A stretch of DNA of 6,909 bases from an uncultured Pseudorhodobacter sp. (GTDB lineage: Bacteria; Pseudomonadota; Alphaproteobacteria; Rhodobacterales; Rhodobacteraceae), in NCBI GenBank assembly GCA_937910975.1, contig CALEMZ010000269.1, forward strand, positions 1-6,909, in the 5' to 3' direction. Every line of letters starts with the position of its first letter. Position 1 is the stretch's first letter. The translations under genes were made by a program, and so were the position numbers. Of the stretch, positions 1 through 6,063 are shown in pieces. Below the pieces are notes generated by a model. That model was not told where the DNA came from, did not search any database, and saw only the letters and a list, made by a program, of their open reading frames with translations.

Positions 1-1
1 G

Positions 2-271
2 GCGCAGCTGCGTGGGCTCTCCTTGCATCCAGCACAGCTTTGGTGGCTGGCAACCCAAGGTTCCGCCCGCGCGCTGCGCACCGAGGCCAAGATTGGCAAT
101 ATAGCCAAGGGCATGGAGGCGGATCTCGTGGTGATAGACCTCGCCTCCACCCCGGCCATTGAGCAAGCCACAAGGCGCGCCGAGACCATCTGGCAATCGG
201 TTTTCCCCACCATCATGATGGGTGATGACCGAGCGATCAAGGCGGTCTGGGTCGGCGGAAAATTGGTCTAA
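2..271 (+). CDS. guaD: Guanine deaminase, C-terminal part (5' end outside window)
   Basis: The reading frame is open from base 2 and ends at TAA 269-271, giving the last 89 residues. The segment holds the end of the amidohydrolase fold: an alanine/leucine-rich helix (LATQGSARAL), the returning small beta domain with KIGNIAKGMEADLVVIDL, and a tail with GDDRAIKAVWVGGKLV. This arrangement, including the GDDR-x-V/I-x-x-x-W/Y-V-x-G ending, matches guanine deaminases, which hydrolyse guanine to xanthine and ammonia in the cytoplasm. The metal-binding His and Asp residues lie upstream of the window and cannot be checked. A same-strand transporter gene starts 65 bases downstream, so co-transcription is plausible. 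The nearby 8-oxoguanine deaminase supports a purine-catabolic setting. Another subfamily of cytosine/guanine-type amidohydrolases is possible but less likely. Confidence 0.85.
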   Translation, partial: AQLRGLSLHPAQLWWLATQGSARALRTEAKIGNIAKGMEADLVVIDLASTPAIEQATRRAETIWQSVFPTIMMGDDRAIKAVWVGGKLV

Positions 272-302
272 TACGGTTTGCGCGCTCAGTATGGCGGCGA
301 TA

Positions 303-316
303 GGCTGCGGCCAGCC
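303..316 (+). repeat. Small hairpin in the guaD-transporter gap
   Basis: GGCTG (303-307) and CAGCC (312-316) form a 5-bp stem with a CGGC loop in the 65-base gap. No T-run follows, so it is not a convincing terminator and would not clearly stop guaD transcription from entering the transporter gene. No good promoter is visible in the gap. Confidence 0.3.
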
Positions 317-336
317 ACCCCAACTCAGGCAAATCC

Positions 337-1521
337 ATGCTAACCTTTTTGATCTTGGTGGCGATCATTGCCACGGCTGCGCTGCTCATGTATCCGCCGC
401 TCGCCAATGCCCCGCTTTGGCGCGCGACGATCACGCCGCTGGCCTCGATCATCGGCAGTGGTTTTTTGGTGTTGGGACCAATTTTGACGGCCAGCTACGG
501 GGCCTATGCGCCCTTGGTCATGGCGAGCTTGTGCCTTGTGGCTTATCTTTTCGGCAGCGCTATTCGCCGCAATATCACTGAACTTTACGCCGGCCTGCCC
601 CGCGCCCCATGGGCAGAGCGGCTGGACATTGCAGCCTCATGGGTGCTGGCCTTCGCCTATATCATTTCGGTCAGCTATTACCTGAACCTGTTCGGTGCCT
701 TTGGCGTCAGCTTGACCCCGCTGAACGATGCCTACCACGCCCGCTTGCTGACAAGTGCCGTTTTCATGCTGATCCTGGTCGTCGGTTGGACGCGTGGCTT
801 TTCCGCGCTAGAGCGGATGGAGCAATTCTCGGTTGGGCTGAAGCTGGCGATTATCGCGGGGCTGCTGGTGGGGCTGATTGGTTACTTTCTCCGGCAAGAG
901 GCGGCGCACCAACTGGCCCTCACCCCCCCAAGCCTAACCGGGTGGGCCCCGCTGATGGTGGCTTTTGGCTTGATCGTTACGGTGCAAGGGTTTGAAACCT
1001 CGCGATATTTGGGGGAAACATATTCCGCCGCTACGCGCATAGAGTCGATGCGCATGGCCCAGGGCTTCTCAACCGCGATCTACCTGATCTACATCGTCTT
1101 TCTGACTTTTTCCTTTGCGCCGGGGGATATGTCACTAAATGAAACCGCAATCATTGACATGATGGCAATTGTGGCCCCGATCCTGCCTGCACTTTTGGTC
1201 GCCGCAGCGCTCAGCGCGCAATTCAGTGCGGCGGTGGCCGATACAAGCGGCTCTGGCGGGCTTATGACAGAGCTGACGCGCGGCAGAGTTTCGCCGCGCC
1301 AAGCTTACGCGATTTTGGTAACCATCGGCCTGTGCCTGACATGGGCTGCCAATATATTTGAGATCATCAGCTACGCTTCCCGCGCCTTCGCGCTTTACTA
1401 CGCGCTGCAAGCCGCAATTGCCGCCATCGGCGCGGGCCGACAAAGGCACCGCGCATTAGGCTTTTCCGCGCTTTCAGCACTCGGGGTTGCAATCGCGCTG
1501 TTTGGGCAATCGGTCGAGTAA
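337..1521 (+). CDS. LeuT-fold/APC-like multi-pass membrane transporter
   Basis: This 394-residue protein is mostly hydrophobic, with about 12 predicted membrane segments near residues 2-19, 33-51, 55-76, 96-126, 135-150, 166-184, 203-219, 241-260, 271-297, 321-339, 345-364 and 372-389. Two places resemble the amino acid-polyamine-organocation (APC) superfamily. One is the glycine-rich break IIGSGFLVLGP (38-48), like the unwound substrate-binding helix TM1. The other is VQGFETSRYLGETY (216-229), like the GFE...EE region of TM6. Residues 154-181 (GFSALERMEQF...KLAIIAGLLVGLIG) fit APC TM5. An extra hydrophobic helix precedes the TM1-like helix. The start is the first ATG after guaD, with only a weak CAGG ribosome-binding site. 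The substrate is unknown; its place behind guaD suggests a purine or breakdown product, but that is inference. Its stop codon lies 2 bases from the convergent rraB-like stop. Confidence 0.7.
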   Translation: MLTFLILVAIIATAALLMYPPLANAPLWRATITPLASIIGSGFLVLGPILTASYGAYAPLVMASLCLVAYLFGSAIRRNITELYAGLPRAPWAERLDIAASWVLAFAYIISVSYYLNLFGAFGVSLTPLNDAYHARLLTSAVFMLILVVGWTRGFSALERMEQFSVGLKLAIIAGLLVGLIGYFLRQEAAHQLALTPPSLTGWAPLMVAFGLIVTVQGFETSRYLGETYSAATRIESMRMAQGFSTAIYLIYIVFLTFSFAPGDMSLNETAIIDMMAIVAPILPALLVAAALSAQFSAAVADTSGSGGLMTELTRGRVSPRQAYAILVTIGLCLTWAANIFEIISYASRAFALYYALQAAIAAIGAGRQRHRALGFSALSALGVAIALFGQSVE

Positions 1522-1544
1522 AGTTATTCCTCGACCAATTCCCA
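1503..1544. terminator. Bidirectional hairpin across convergent stop codons
   Basis: GGTCGAG (1512-1518) pairs perfectly with CTCGACC (1530-1536), leaving an 11-base loop that contains both convergent stop codons (TAA 1519-1521 and the minus-strand TAA 1526-1524). Past a C/A mismatch, AAT (1508-1510) pairs with ATT (1538-1540). After a bulged C, TGGG (1503-1506) pairs with CCCA (1541-1544). The total is 14 base pairs with one mismatch and one bulge, mostly from coding sequence. There is no U-tract, so it is either a non-canonical terminator or a 3'-end stabilising structure for both mRNAs. Confidence 0.5.
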
Positions 1545-1847
1545 GCCATCGGGGTCAAACCCGAATTTCAACGCAATCTCGGTCGCGCGCTTTTCCTCGG
1601 CCCAGATCGTGGTGGCAGAAATATCCATCGGCCCGATCCGCGCGTCCAGCGTCTCGCCATCCTCATCTTGCCGCGTGGTAAAACCCGCCGCCTTCAGCGC
1701 CTTTTCGCAAGCGGCAAAGGGGGCATCCACCTCATCCGCCAGAAACAGGAAATTCACGACTGCGCGCTTTGGCAAGGCTTCGATCTTGCCGATTTCGACA
1801 AAGGTTTCAAAGGTCTCGGCCTGTTGTGCCTTGTAATCATGGCTCAT
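1524..1847 (-). CDS. rraB: RraB-family protein (putative ribonuclease E regulator)
   Basis: The product is a small acidic cytoplasmic protein of 107 residues. ATG at 1847 is chosen because GAAGGA lies 7 bases upstream. A longer reading to 1904 would add 19 residues (MHTACAFGRKG...) without a ribosome-binding site or family resemblance. The layout fits the RraB/DUF1260 fold: a helical N-terminus (1-24), a strand AVVNFLFLADEVDAPF (29-44), a helix and strand EKALKAAGFTTR (48-59), an acidic turn, and the ending TTIWAEEKRATEIALKFGFDPDGWELVEE. The family's usual G-x-x-D-G-W C-terminal motif is seen here as GFDPDGW (96-102). In E. coli, RraB binds and modulates RNase E; whether this shorter alphaproteobacterial member does so is inference. 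It lies 60 bases behind the 8-oxoguanine deaminase on the same strand and could be co-transcribed with it. Confidence 0.65.
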   Translation of the reverse strand: MSHDYKAQQAETFETFVEIGKIEALPKRAVVNFLFLADEVDAPFAACEKALKAAGFTTRQDEDGETLDARIGPMDISATTIWAEEKRATEIALKFGFDPDGWELVEE

Positions 1848-1907
1848 CGTGTGGTCCTTCCGATGGGTTTCCCCTTTCCTGCCGAAAGCGCAAGCCGTGT
1901 GCAAGGC

Positions 1908-3242
1908 CTATTCCCGCAGCGCCTGCGCCAGTTGGTTTTGCCGCGCGATTACGCGGGGCAAGTCAAGCGTAACCATCAGTCCATCCCGCACCACTTCGCG
2001 CCCCTCGACAATCAAATCACGCACCCGCATGGGGCCTGCCAGCAAAAACGCCACCCGGTCCCAAGACCCAGCGGCCTCAATCCCCGACACATCCCAAATC
2101 GCAATATCGGCGCGCTTGCCTGCCTCCAGCGATCCGCAATCGCTCCGCCCTAACACTTGCGCGCCGCCCAAGGTTGCAATCTCCAACGCCTCGCGCGCGC
2201 TCATCGCATCGGCCCCATATGCCACACGCTGTAACAACATGGCCTGGCGCGCCTCAGCCACCAGGCTCCCTGCGTCATTGCTGGCCGATCCGTCCACGCC
2301 AAGCCCCACCTTCACACCCGCATCCCGCATGGCCCGCACAGGCGCTATGCCCGAGCCGAGACGGCAGTTCGAGCAGGGGCAATGCGCCACGCCCGTGCCA
2401 GACTTGGCAAAGAGATCAATCTCTTGTCCGTCCAACTTCACGCAATGGGCATGCCAGACATCATCGCCCACCCAGCCCAATTCTTCGGCATATTGGCCGG
2501 GGCGGCAGCCAAATTTGGCCAGCGAATAGGCGATATCCTCATCGTTTTCCGCCAAATGCGTGTGCAGCATCACGCCCTTGTCGCGCGCAAGAATCGCGGC
2601 ATCCCGCATCAGATCACGGCTGACGGAGAACGGCGAACACGGCGCAATCCCCACCCGCACCATCGCGCCCTCGGAAGCGTCGTGAAAGCGGTCCACCACG
2701 CGGATGCAGTCCTCCAGAATGGCCCCCTCCCGCTCCACCAGCGCGTCTGGGGGCAGGCCACCATCGCTTTCGCCAATGCTCATCGCGCCGCGCGTGGGGT
2801 GAAAACGCAAGCCCACCTCTGCCGCGGCAGAAATCGTATCATCCAGCCGCGCACCATTGGGGTACATGTAAAGATGGTCCGAAGTCAGGCTGCACCCGCT
2901 CAGCGCCAGTTCCGCCAAGCCCACCTGGGCGGAGGTGAAAATCTCCTCCGGACCAAAGCGCGCCCAGATCGGATAGAGCGTTTTAAGCCAGCCAAACAGC
3001 AACGCATCCTGCCCCCCCGGCACCGCCCGTGTCAGTGTCTGGTAAAGGTGGTGATGCGTGTTCACCAAGCCCGGCGTCACCACGCAACCCTTGGCGTTGA
3101 TGATGCGCCCCGTGCTGGCAAGCCCCGGCCCCACCGCCACAATCACCCCATCACGCGCCAATAGGTCCGCGCCCGCAAGCTCGCGCCGCGCGCCGTCCAT
3201 CGTGACAATGAAATCGGCATTTTTGATCAGAATTTCAGACAT
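1908..3242 (-). CDS. 8-oxoguanine deaminase-type amidohydrolase
   Basis: This 444-residue cytosolic metal-dependent hydrolase belongs to the amidohydrolase superfamily, TrzN/AtzB-like branch. All expected metal and catalytic residues are visible: HxH in NTHHHLYQ (H63 and H65), HTHLAE (H227, H229 and E232), the His of HAHCV (H264-H266 region) and the Asp of GVDGSASND (D317). GYLMYP-like substrate-loop residues are here SDHLYMYPNG, and the HCPCSNCRLGSGI segment follows the last His. Members of this branch deaminate 8-oxoguanine to urate, with related proteins acting on hydroxyatrazines; the 8-oxoguanine call rests on overall resemblance and on guaD nearby. The start is ATG 3242 rather than ATG 3248, because AGGGA sits 6 bases before 3242 but directly abuts 3248. 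The stop is TAG. The gene lies 110 bases behind ribD with a structured leader. Cytosine or SAH-type deamination is a less likely alternative. Confidence 0.8.
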   Translation of the reverse strand: MSEILIKNADFIVTMDGARRELAGADLLARDGVIVAVGPGLASTGRIINAKGCVVTPGLVNTHHHLYQTLTRAVPGGQDALLFGWLKTLYPIWARFGPEEIFTSAQVGLAELALSGCSLTSDHLYMYPNGARLDDTISAAAEVGLRFHPTRGAMSIGESDGGLPPDALVEREGAILEDCIRVVDRFHDASEGAMVRVGIAPCSPFSVSRDLMRDAAILARDKGVMLHTHLAENDEDIAYSLAKFGCRPGQYAEELGWVGDDVWHAHCVKLDGQEIDLFAKSGTGVAHCPCSNCRLGSGIAPVRAMRDAGVKVGLGVDGSASNDAGSLVAEARQAMLLQRVAYGADAMSAREALEIATLGGAQVLGRSDCGSLEAGKRADIAIWDVSGIEAAGSWDRVAFLLAGPMRVRDLIVEGREVVRDGLMVTLDLPRVIARQNQLAQALRE

Positions 3243-3262
3243 ATGCATTCCCTAACTGCCCA

Positions 3263-3306
3263 CCCCCTTCGGTGGATCGGGAAACGCCATGCACGACAGA
3301 AGGGGG
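3263..3306 (-). promoter_or_regulatory. Possible structured leader of the 8-oxoguanine deaminase gene
   Basis: Read on the minus strand, CCCCCTTC (3306... 3299) pairs perfectly over 8 bp with GAAGGGGG (3270-3263), enclosing 28 bases. A 1x1 mismatch and a further GU/AC pair can extend the stem inward. A second stem, CCACC/GGTGG (3275-3271 with 3264-3260), uses part of the same GGGGG run, so the two folds exclude each other. The structure ends about 10 bases before the AGGGA ribosome-binding site (3250-3254). This is compatible with a translational switch or attenuator, but no known riboswitch class was recognised. Confidence 0.35.
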
Positions 3307-3318
3307 ATAAAGGACTCG

Positions 3319-3328
3319 TCGCATGCGA
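3319..3328. repeat. Perfect 10-bp palindrome between ribD and deaminase gene
   Basis: TCGCATGCGA is a perfect palindrome. With one inserted T it belongs to a longer symmetric element, CTCG-T-CGCATGCGAG (3315-3329). It lies about 80 bases upstream of the deaminase ATG, where an operator for a dimeric regulator could sit. No regulator is identified and no convincing -35/-10 pair was found beside it. Confidence 0.3.
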
Positions 3329-3352
3329 GGTAAGTTTAGCCGGTTTTGCCGC

Positions 3353-4444
3353 TTAGTCAAAGCGCCAAAGTGCCTGCACGTCCGGCCCCACAGCCATTTG
3401 CGAAGCAAGCCGCAACCGCGGCGCCTCGGCCAATGCAGCCAGCCCCAGCGGGCCAAGCGCCGCGCGCCCCTCATCCCCGATCAAGGCACCCCCGGTAAAT
3501 GTTATCAGGTCATCCACCAGCCCCGCCCGGATCAAAGCCGCCGCCAGATCGGCCCCGCCTTCGCAAAGCACACGCGTCACCCCGCGCGCCGCTAGCTGCT
3601 GCATTGCCGCGCGCAAGTCCAGATGGCCCGCAGCCGCCTCGCAGCCCAGCAACTCCGCGCCCGTCTTTTCCCAAGCCGCGCGTGCCCCTTCACCGGCTTG
3701 TGGCCCGTGCAGCATCCATACCGGAACCGCGCGCGCCGTTTGCCCAAGCCGCCCCTGTGGACCGGTGCGCAGCGCACTATCCACCACAACGCGCAAAGGC
3801 TGATGCACTGCCCCCATATCGCGCACCGTCAGATCCGGGTCATCCGCCAAAGCCGTGCCAGAACCAACCATCACCGCGTCATGCGTCATACGCAACAGAT
3901 GCACCGCGCGCCGCGCCTCTGGCCCCGTAATCCAACGGCTTTCGCCCGTTTGGGTGGCGATCCGTCCGTCCAATGTGGTGGCCAATTTCAGCGTAATCAG
4001 CGGCAAACCTAGCGTTACCCGCTTCAAGAACCCCCGGTTCAGCGCCCGCGCTTCCTCGGCGCAAAGCCCTTCCTCCACCGCAATCCCCGCCGCGCGCAAG
4101 CTTGCATGACCCTTGCCCGCCACCCGCGCATCCGGGTCCGTCAGCGCCGAGACAACGCGCGACACGCCCGCCGCAATCAGCCCTTCAGCACAGGGGGGCG
4201 TTTGGCCGTAATGGGCGCAAGGTTCCAGCGTCACAAAGGCCGTGGCCCCGCGCGCGGCCTCGCCCGCCTGGTCCAGGGCCATGCGTTCGGCATGGGGCCG
4301 CCCGCCAGTTTGGGTCCATCCCCGCCCGACAATCCGGCCTTTGCTCACGATTACACAGCCAACCGCCGGGTTGGGCCAAACACGCCCAAGGCCACGCGCT
4401 GCAAGCTGCAGCGCGTGGCGCATATGGGCATGGTCTTGGCTCAT
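3353..4444 (-). CDS. ribD: Bifunctional riboflavin biosynthesis deaminase/reductase RibD
   Basis: The 363-residue protein carries out two consecutive steps of riboflavin synthesis from GTP: deamination of diaminohydroxyphosphoribosylaminopyrimidine and NADPH-dependent reduction of the ribosyl side chain. The N-terminal cytidine-deaminase-like domain (about 1-145) has the zinc site HAE (H51, E53) and PCAHYGQTPPC (C76, C85), plus the NPAVGCVIV strand. The C-terminal reductase domain (about 146-363) has LKLATTLDGRIAT (152-164), GSGTALADDPDLTVR (194-208) and CEGGADLAAALI (294-305). The length is normal for the fusion enzyme. Its ATG overlaps the nrdR stop as ATGA (4441-4444), indicating translational coupling with nrdR. 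The frequent next genes of this alphaproteobacterial order (riboflavin synthase, ribBA, ribH, nusB) are not behind it here. Confidence 0.95.
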   Translation of the reverse strand: MSQDHAHMRHALQLAARGLGRVWPNPAVGCVIVSKGRIVGRGWTQTGGRPHAERMALDQAGEAARGATAFVTLEPCAHYGQTPPCAEGLIAAGVSRVVSALTDPDARVAGKGHASLRAAGIAVEEGLCAEEARALNRGFLKRVTLGLPLITLKLATTLDGRIATQTGESRWITGPEARRAVHLLRMTHDAVMVGSGTALADDPDLTVRDMGAVHQPLRVVVDSALRTGPQGRLGQTARAVPVWMLHGPQAGEGARAAWEKTGAELLGCEAAAGHLDLRAAMQQLAARGVTRVLCEGGADLAAALIRAGLVDDLITFTGGALIGDEGRAALGPLGLAALAEAPRLRLASQMAVGPDVQALWRFD

Positions 4445-4908
4445 TCCTCGGTTGCACCACCGGGGCGCAGCTCTGACACGAACTTATCAAAATCATCCGC
4501 TGCCTGGAAGTTTTTGTAAACGCTGGCAAATCGCACATATGCCACAGTGTCGATCCGCGCGAGGCTTTCCATAACGATCTCACCAATCACTTTGGAATTG
4601 ATGTCCGTCTCGCCCAGACTTTCCAGACGGCGCACGATGCCGCTGATCATCTGATCAATACGTTCCGGATCAATGGGACGCTTTTGCATCGAAATCCGGA
4701 TGGAGCGTTCCAGCTTCGTCCGATCAAAATCTTCGCGTTTGCCACTGGATTTGATGACCACAAGGTCACGCAATTGCACCCGCTCATAGGTGGTAAAGCG
4801 CCCGCCACAGGCTGGGCAAAACCGCCGCCGCCGAATGGAAACGTGGTCTTCAGCCGGGCGGCTGTCTTTCACTTGCGTGTCGATATTCCCGCAAAATGGG
4901 CAGCGCAT
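4441..4908 (-). CDS. nrdR: Transcriptional repressor NrdR
   Basis: NrdR is a 155-residue ATP/dATP-sensing repressor of ribonucleotide reductase genes. The N-terminal zinc ribbon is complete: C3-x2-C6 (MRCPFCG) and C31-x2-C34 (FCPACGGRFTTYER), with the SRPAED and IRRRR DNA-binding segment between them. The ATP-cone domain covers about residues 49-139 (VVIKSSGKREDFDRTKLERSI ... YVRFASVYKNF). The length is typical. AGGGGGA about 8 bases upstream supports this ATG. The stop overlaps the ribD start by 4 bases, the first link of a well-known nrdR-ribD operon. No canonical 16-bp NrdR box is seen in its own upstream region, so autoregulation through such a box is not evident. Confidence 0.96.
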   Translation of the reverse strand: MRCPFCGNIDTQVKDSRPAEDHVSIRRRRFCPACGGRFTTYERVQLRDLVVIKSSGKREDFDRTKLERSIRISMQKRPIDPERIDQMISGIVRRLESLGETDINSKVIGEIVMESLARIDTVAYVRFASVYKNFQAADDFDKFVSELRPGGATEE

Positions 4909-4949
4909 CGGCTGGTCCCCCTTCGTTTCTTGATTTTACTGCCTCAGAT

Positions 4950-4969
4950 GCGGGGGTTTGCCCCCCTGC
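4950..4969. repeat. GC-rich hairpin upstream of nrdR
   Basis: GGGGG (4952-4956) and CCCCC (4961-4965) pair around a TTTG loop, and flanking GC dinucleotides extend the stem past a two-base bulge. No T-run follows on either strand, so it is unlikely to be an intrinsic terminator. It would lie in the nrdR leader or promoter region. Confidence 0.35.
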
Positions 4970-5000
4970 TTATCCCTAGAACTATAGGGAGGCGGATAAG
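4969..5000. promoter_or_regulatory. Nested inverted repeat in the nrdR/hydrolase divergent region
   Basis: Outer arms CTTATCC (4969-4975) and GGATAAG (4994-5000) enclose inner arms TCCCTA (4973-4978) and TAGGGA (4985-4990) around GAACTA. The two pairings share bases 4973-4975 on the left arm, so they are alternative folds or overlapping dyads. As double-stranded DNA the element could be an operator for nrdR, the hydrolase gene or both. It does not match the NrdR-box pattern. Confidence 0.4.
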
Positions 5001-5020
5001 TCTTGGGTAGTAGAAATTTG

Positions 5021-5037
5021 CCTATGCCAGATATAGG
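5021..5037. repeat. Second CCTA...TATAGG dyad
   Basis: CCTAT (5021-5025) and ATAGG (5033-5037) are separated by 7 bases. The element resembles the inner core of the preceding dyad, CCTAGAACTATAGG (4975-4988): both read CCTA-N-TATAGG with slightly different spacing. Two similar half-site pairs about 47 bases apart would suit cooperative regulator binding. Confidence 0.3.
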
Positions 5038-5092
5038 GGCGAGGTGTGGCGAAGAGGACTCAACCGCCCCAGAGGCTTTCATGCGGATTCTT

Positions 5093-5123
5093 TGCAATCT
5101 GTGCTATATTCGGCGCGATTGCA
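5093..5123. promoter_or_regulatory. Inverted repeat flanking a -10-like hexamer before the hydrolase gene
   Basis: TGCAATC (5093-5099) and GATTGCA (5117-5123) are perfect 7-bp arms 17 bases apart. The spacer contains TATATT (5105-5110), a plausible -10 box about 55 bases before the ATG. No good -35 hexamer lies 16-18 bases upstream of it, which fits a promoter needing an activator or a repressor operator over the -10. Confidence 0.35.
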
Positions 5124-5164
5124 TCGAAATTTCCCTCCTTATCCCAAGCCTGAAAGGACCCTGC

Positions 5165-6052
5165 ATGACGCGTCTTACCGCCAAGGATTTTGCCCCCGAA
5201 CTTCTGGAACTCTACGATTTCTATGCTCATGGAAAGATCACCAAGCGTCAGTTCCTCGAACAAGCCGGGCGATTTACTGCGGCGGGTATAACCGCCGCCG
5301 CCGTTCTTGGCATGATGAGCCCCGATTATGCGCTGGCCGAGCAAGTATCCTTCAATGATCCCGAAATCATCGGGGAATATGTGATGTACCCCTCACCCAA
5401 TGGTCATGGCGAGGTGCGCGGCTATCTGGTGCGCCCTGCCAAGGCCGAAGGCAAGTTGGGGGCCGTGGTTGTTGTGCATGAGAACCGCGGGCTGAACCCC
5501 TATATCGAAGATGTCGCGCGCCGCGTGGCCAAGGCTGGCTTCATCGCTTTGGCCCCCGACGGTCTGACCTCTGTAGGCGGCTATCCCGGCAATGATGAGG
5601 CCGGGCGCGAGCTGCAAAAAACGGTCGATGGCGCCAAGTTGATGAATGATTTCTTTGCCGCTGTGGAATGGTTGATGGGCCATGATGCAACAACCGGCAA
5701 GGTTGCCATCACCGGATTTTGCTATGGCGGCGGGGTCGCCAATGCCGCCGCGGTGGCCTACCCGGAGCTTGCGGGTGCCGTGCCCTTCTATGGCCGGCAA
5801 GCCGCGGCGGAGGACGTGCCGCGTATTCAAGCCCCGTTGCTGATCCATTACGGCGCATTGGATGAGCGGGTGAATGCCGGTTGGCCCGCCTATGAGGCCG
5901 CTTTGAAAGAACATGGCAAGACCTATGAGGCCTTCATCTATGAAGGCGTAAACCACGGCTTCCACAACGACTCCACGCCGCGATATGATGAGGCGATGGC
6001 CAATTTGGCATGGGAGCGGACGGTGGCGTTCTTCACGAAAACGCTGACCTAA
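5165..6052 (+). CDS. Dienelactone hydrolase family protein (YghX-like), possibly Tat-exported
   Basis: This 295-residue alpha/beta hydrolase has the dienelactone hydrolase triad: nucleophile C186 in GFCYGGG (184-190), D233 in GALDERVNAGW and H264 in NHGFHND. E106 of VVVHENRGLNPY is the residue that activates the Cys thiol in this family. The start is ATG 5165, backed by AAGGA 6 bases upstream; an in-frame extension to 5003 lacks a ribosome-binding site and family likeness. The N-terminal TAKDFAPELLELYDFYAHG segment is typical of the YghX branch. Residues 26-58 look like a Tat signal: TKRQFL (variant of RRxFL), an alanine-rich hydrophobic stretch, then ALA-EQ as a possible cleavage site. The natural substrate is not known. 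Its 3' end faces yjbQ with an 8-base gap. Confidence 0.85.
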   Translation: MTRLTAKDFAPELLELYDFYAHGKITKRQFLEQAGRFTAAGITAAAVLGMMSPDYALAEQVSFNDPEIIGEYVMYPSPNGHGEVRGYLVRPAKAEGKLGAVVVVHENRGLNPYIEDVARRVAKAGFIALAPDGLTSVGGYPGNDEAGRELQKTVDGAKLMNDFFAAVEWLMGHDATTGKVAITGFCYGGGVANAAAVAYPELAGAVPFYGRQAAAEDVPRIQAPLLIHYGALDERVNAGWPAYEAALKEHGKTYEAFIYEGVNHGFHNDSTPRYDEAMANLAWERTVAFFTKTLT

Positions 6053-6063
6053 GCCCACGCTTA
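6050..6063. repeat. Small hairpin made of two convergent stop codons
   Basis: TAAGC (6050-6054) and GCTTA (6059-6063) pair around CCAC. The hydrolase TAA (6050-6052) and the minus-strand yjbQ TAA (6063-6061) form the base of the stem. It is short with no T-run, so alone it is a weak structure, but it adjoins the larger 6068-6110 stem. Confidence 0.3.

Noticed and set aside
1848..1904. 19-residue upstream extension of the RraB-like protein
   Set aside because: A good GAAGGA site lies between it and ATG 1847, and the extension has no family likeness.
2382..3164. Long open frame on the plus strand opposite the deaminase gene
   Set aside because: It is a GC-rich antisense shadow of a well-supported gene, with His/Arg/Pro/Gln-rich composition and no domain.
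3337..3352. Intrinsic terminator after ribD
   Set aside because: GCGGCAAAACCGGC gives only a 3-bp stem and no T-run follows.
4909..4968. FMN riboswitch or TPP riboswitch upstream of nrdR-ribD or yjbQ
   Set aside because: The leaders are too short and lack the conserved multi-stem cores of these classes.
4909..5040. Possible NrdR box upstream of nrdR
   Set aside because: The dyads here do not follow the acaCwAtATaTwGtgt pattern.
5003..5164. In-frame 54-residue N-terminal extension of the dienelactone hydrolase
   Set aside because: It has no ribosome-binding site, unlike ATG 5165 with AAGGA, and its residues do not resemble the family N-terminus.
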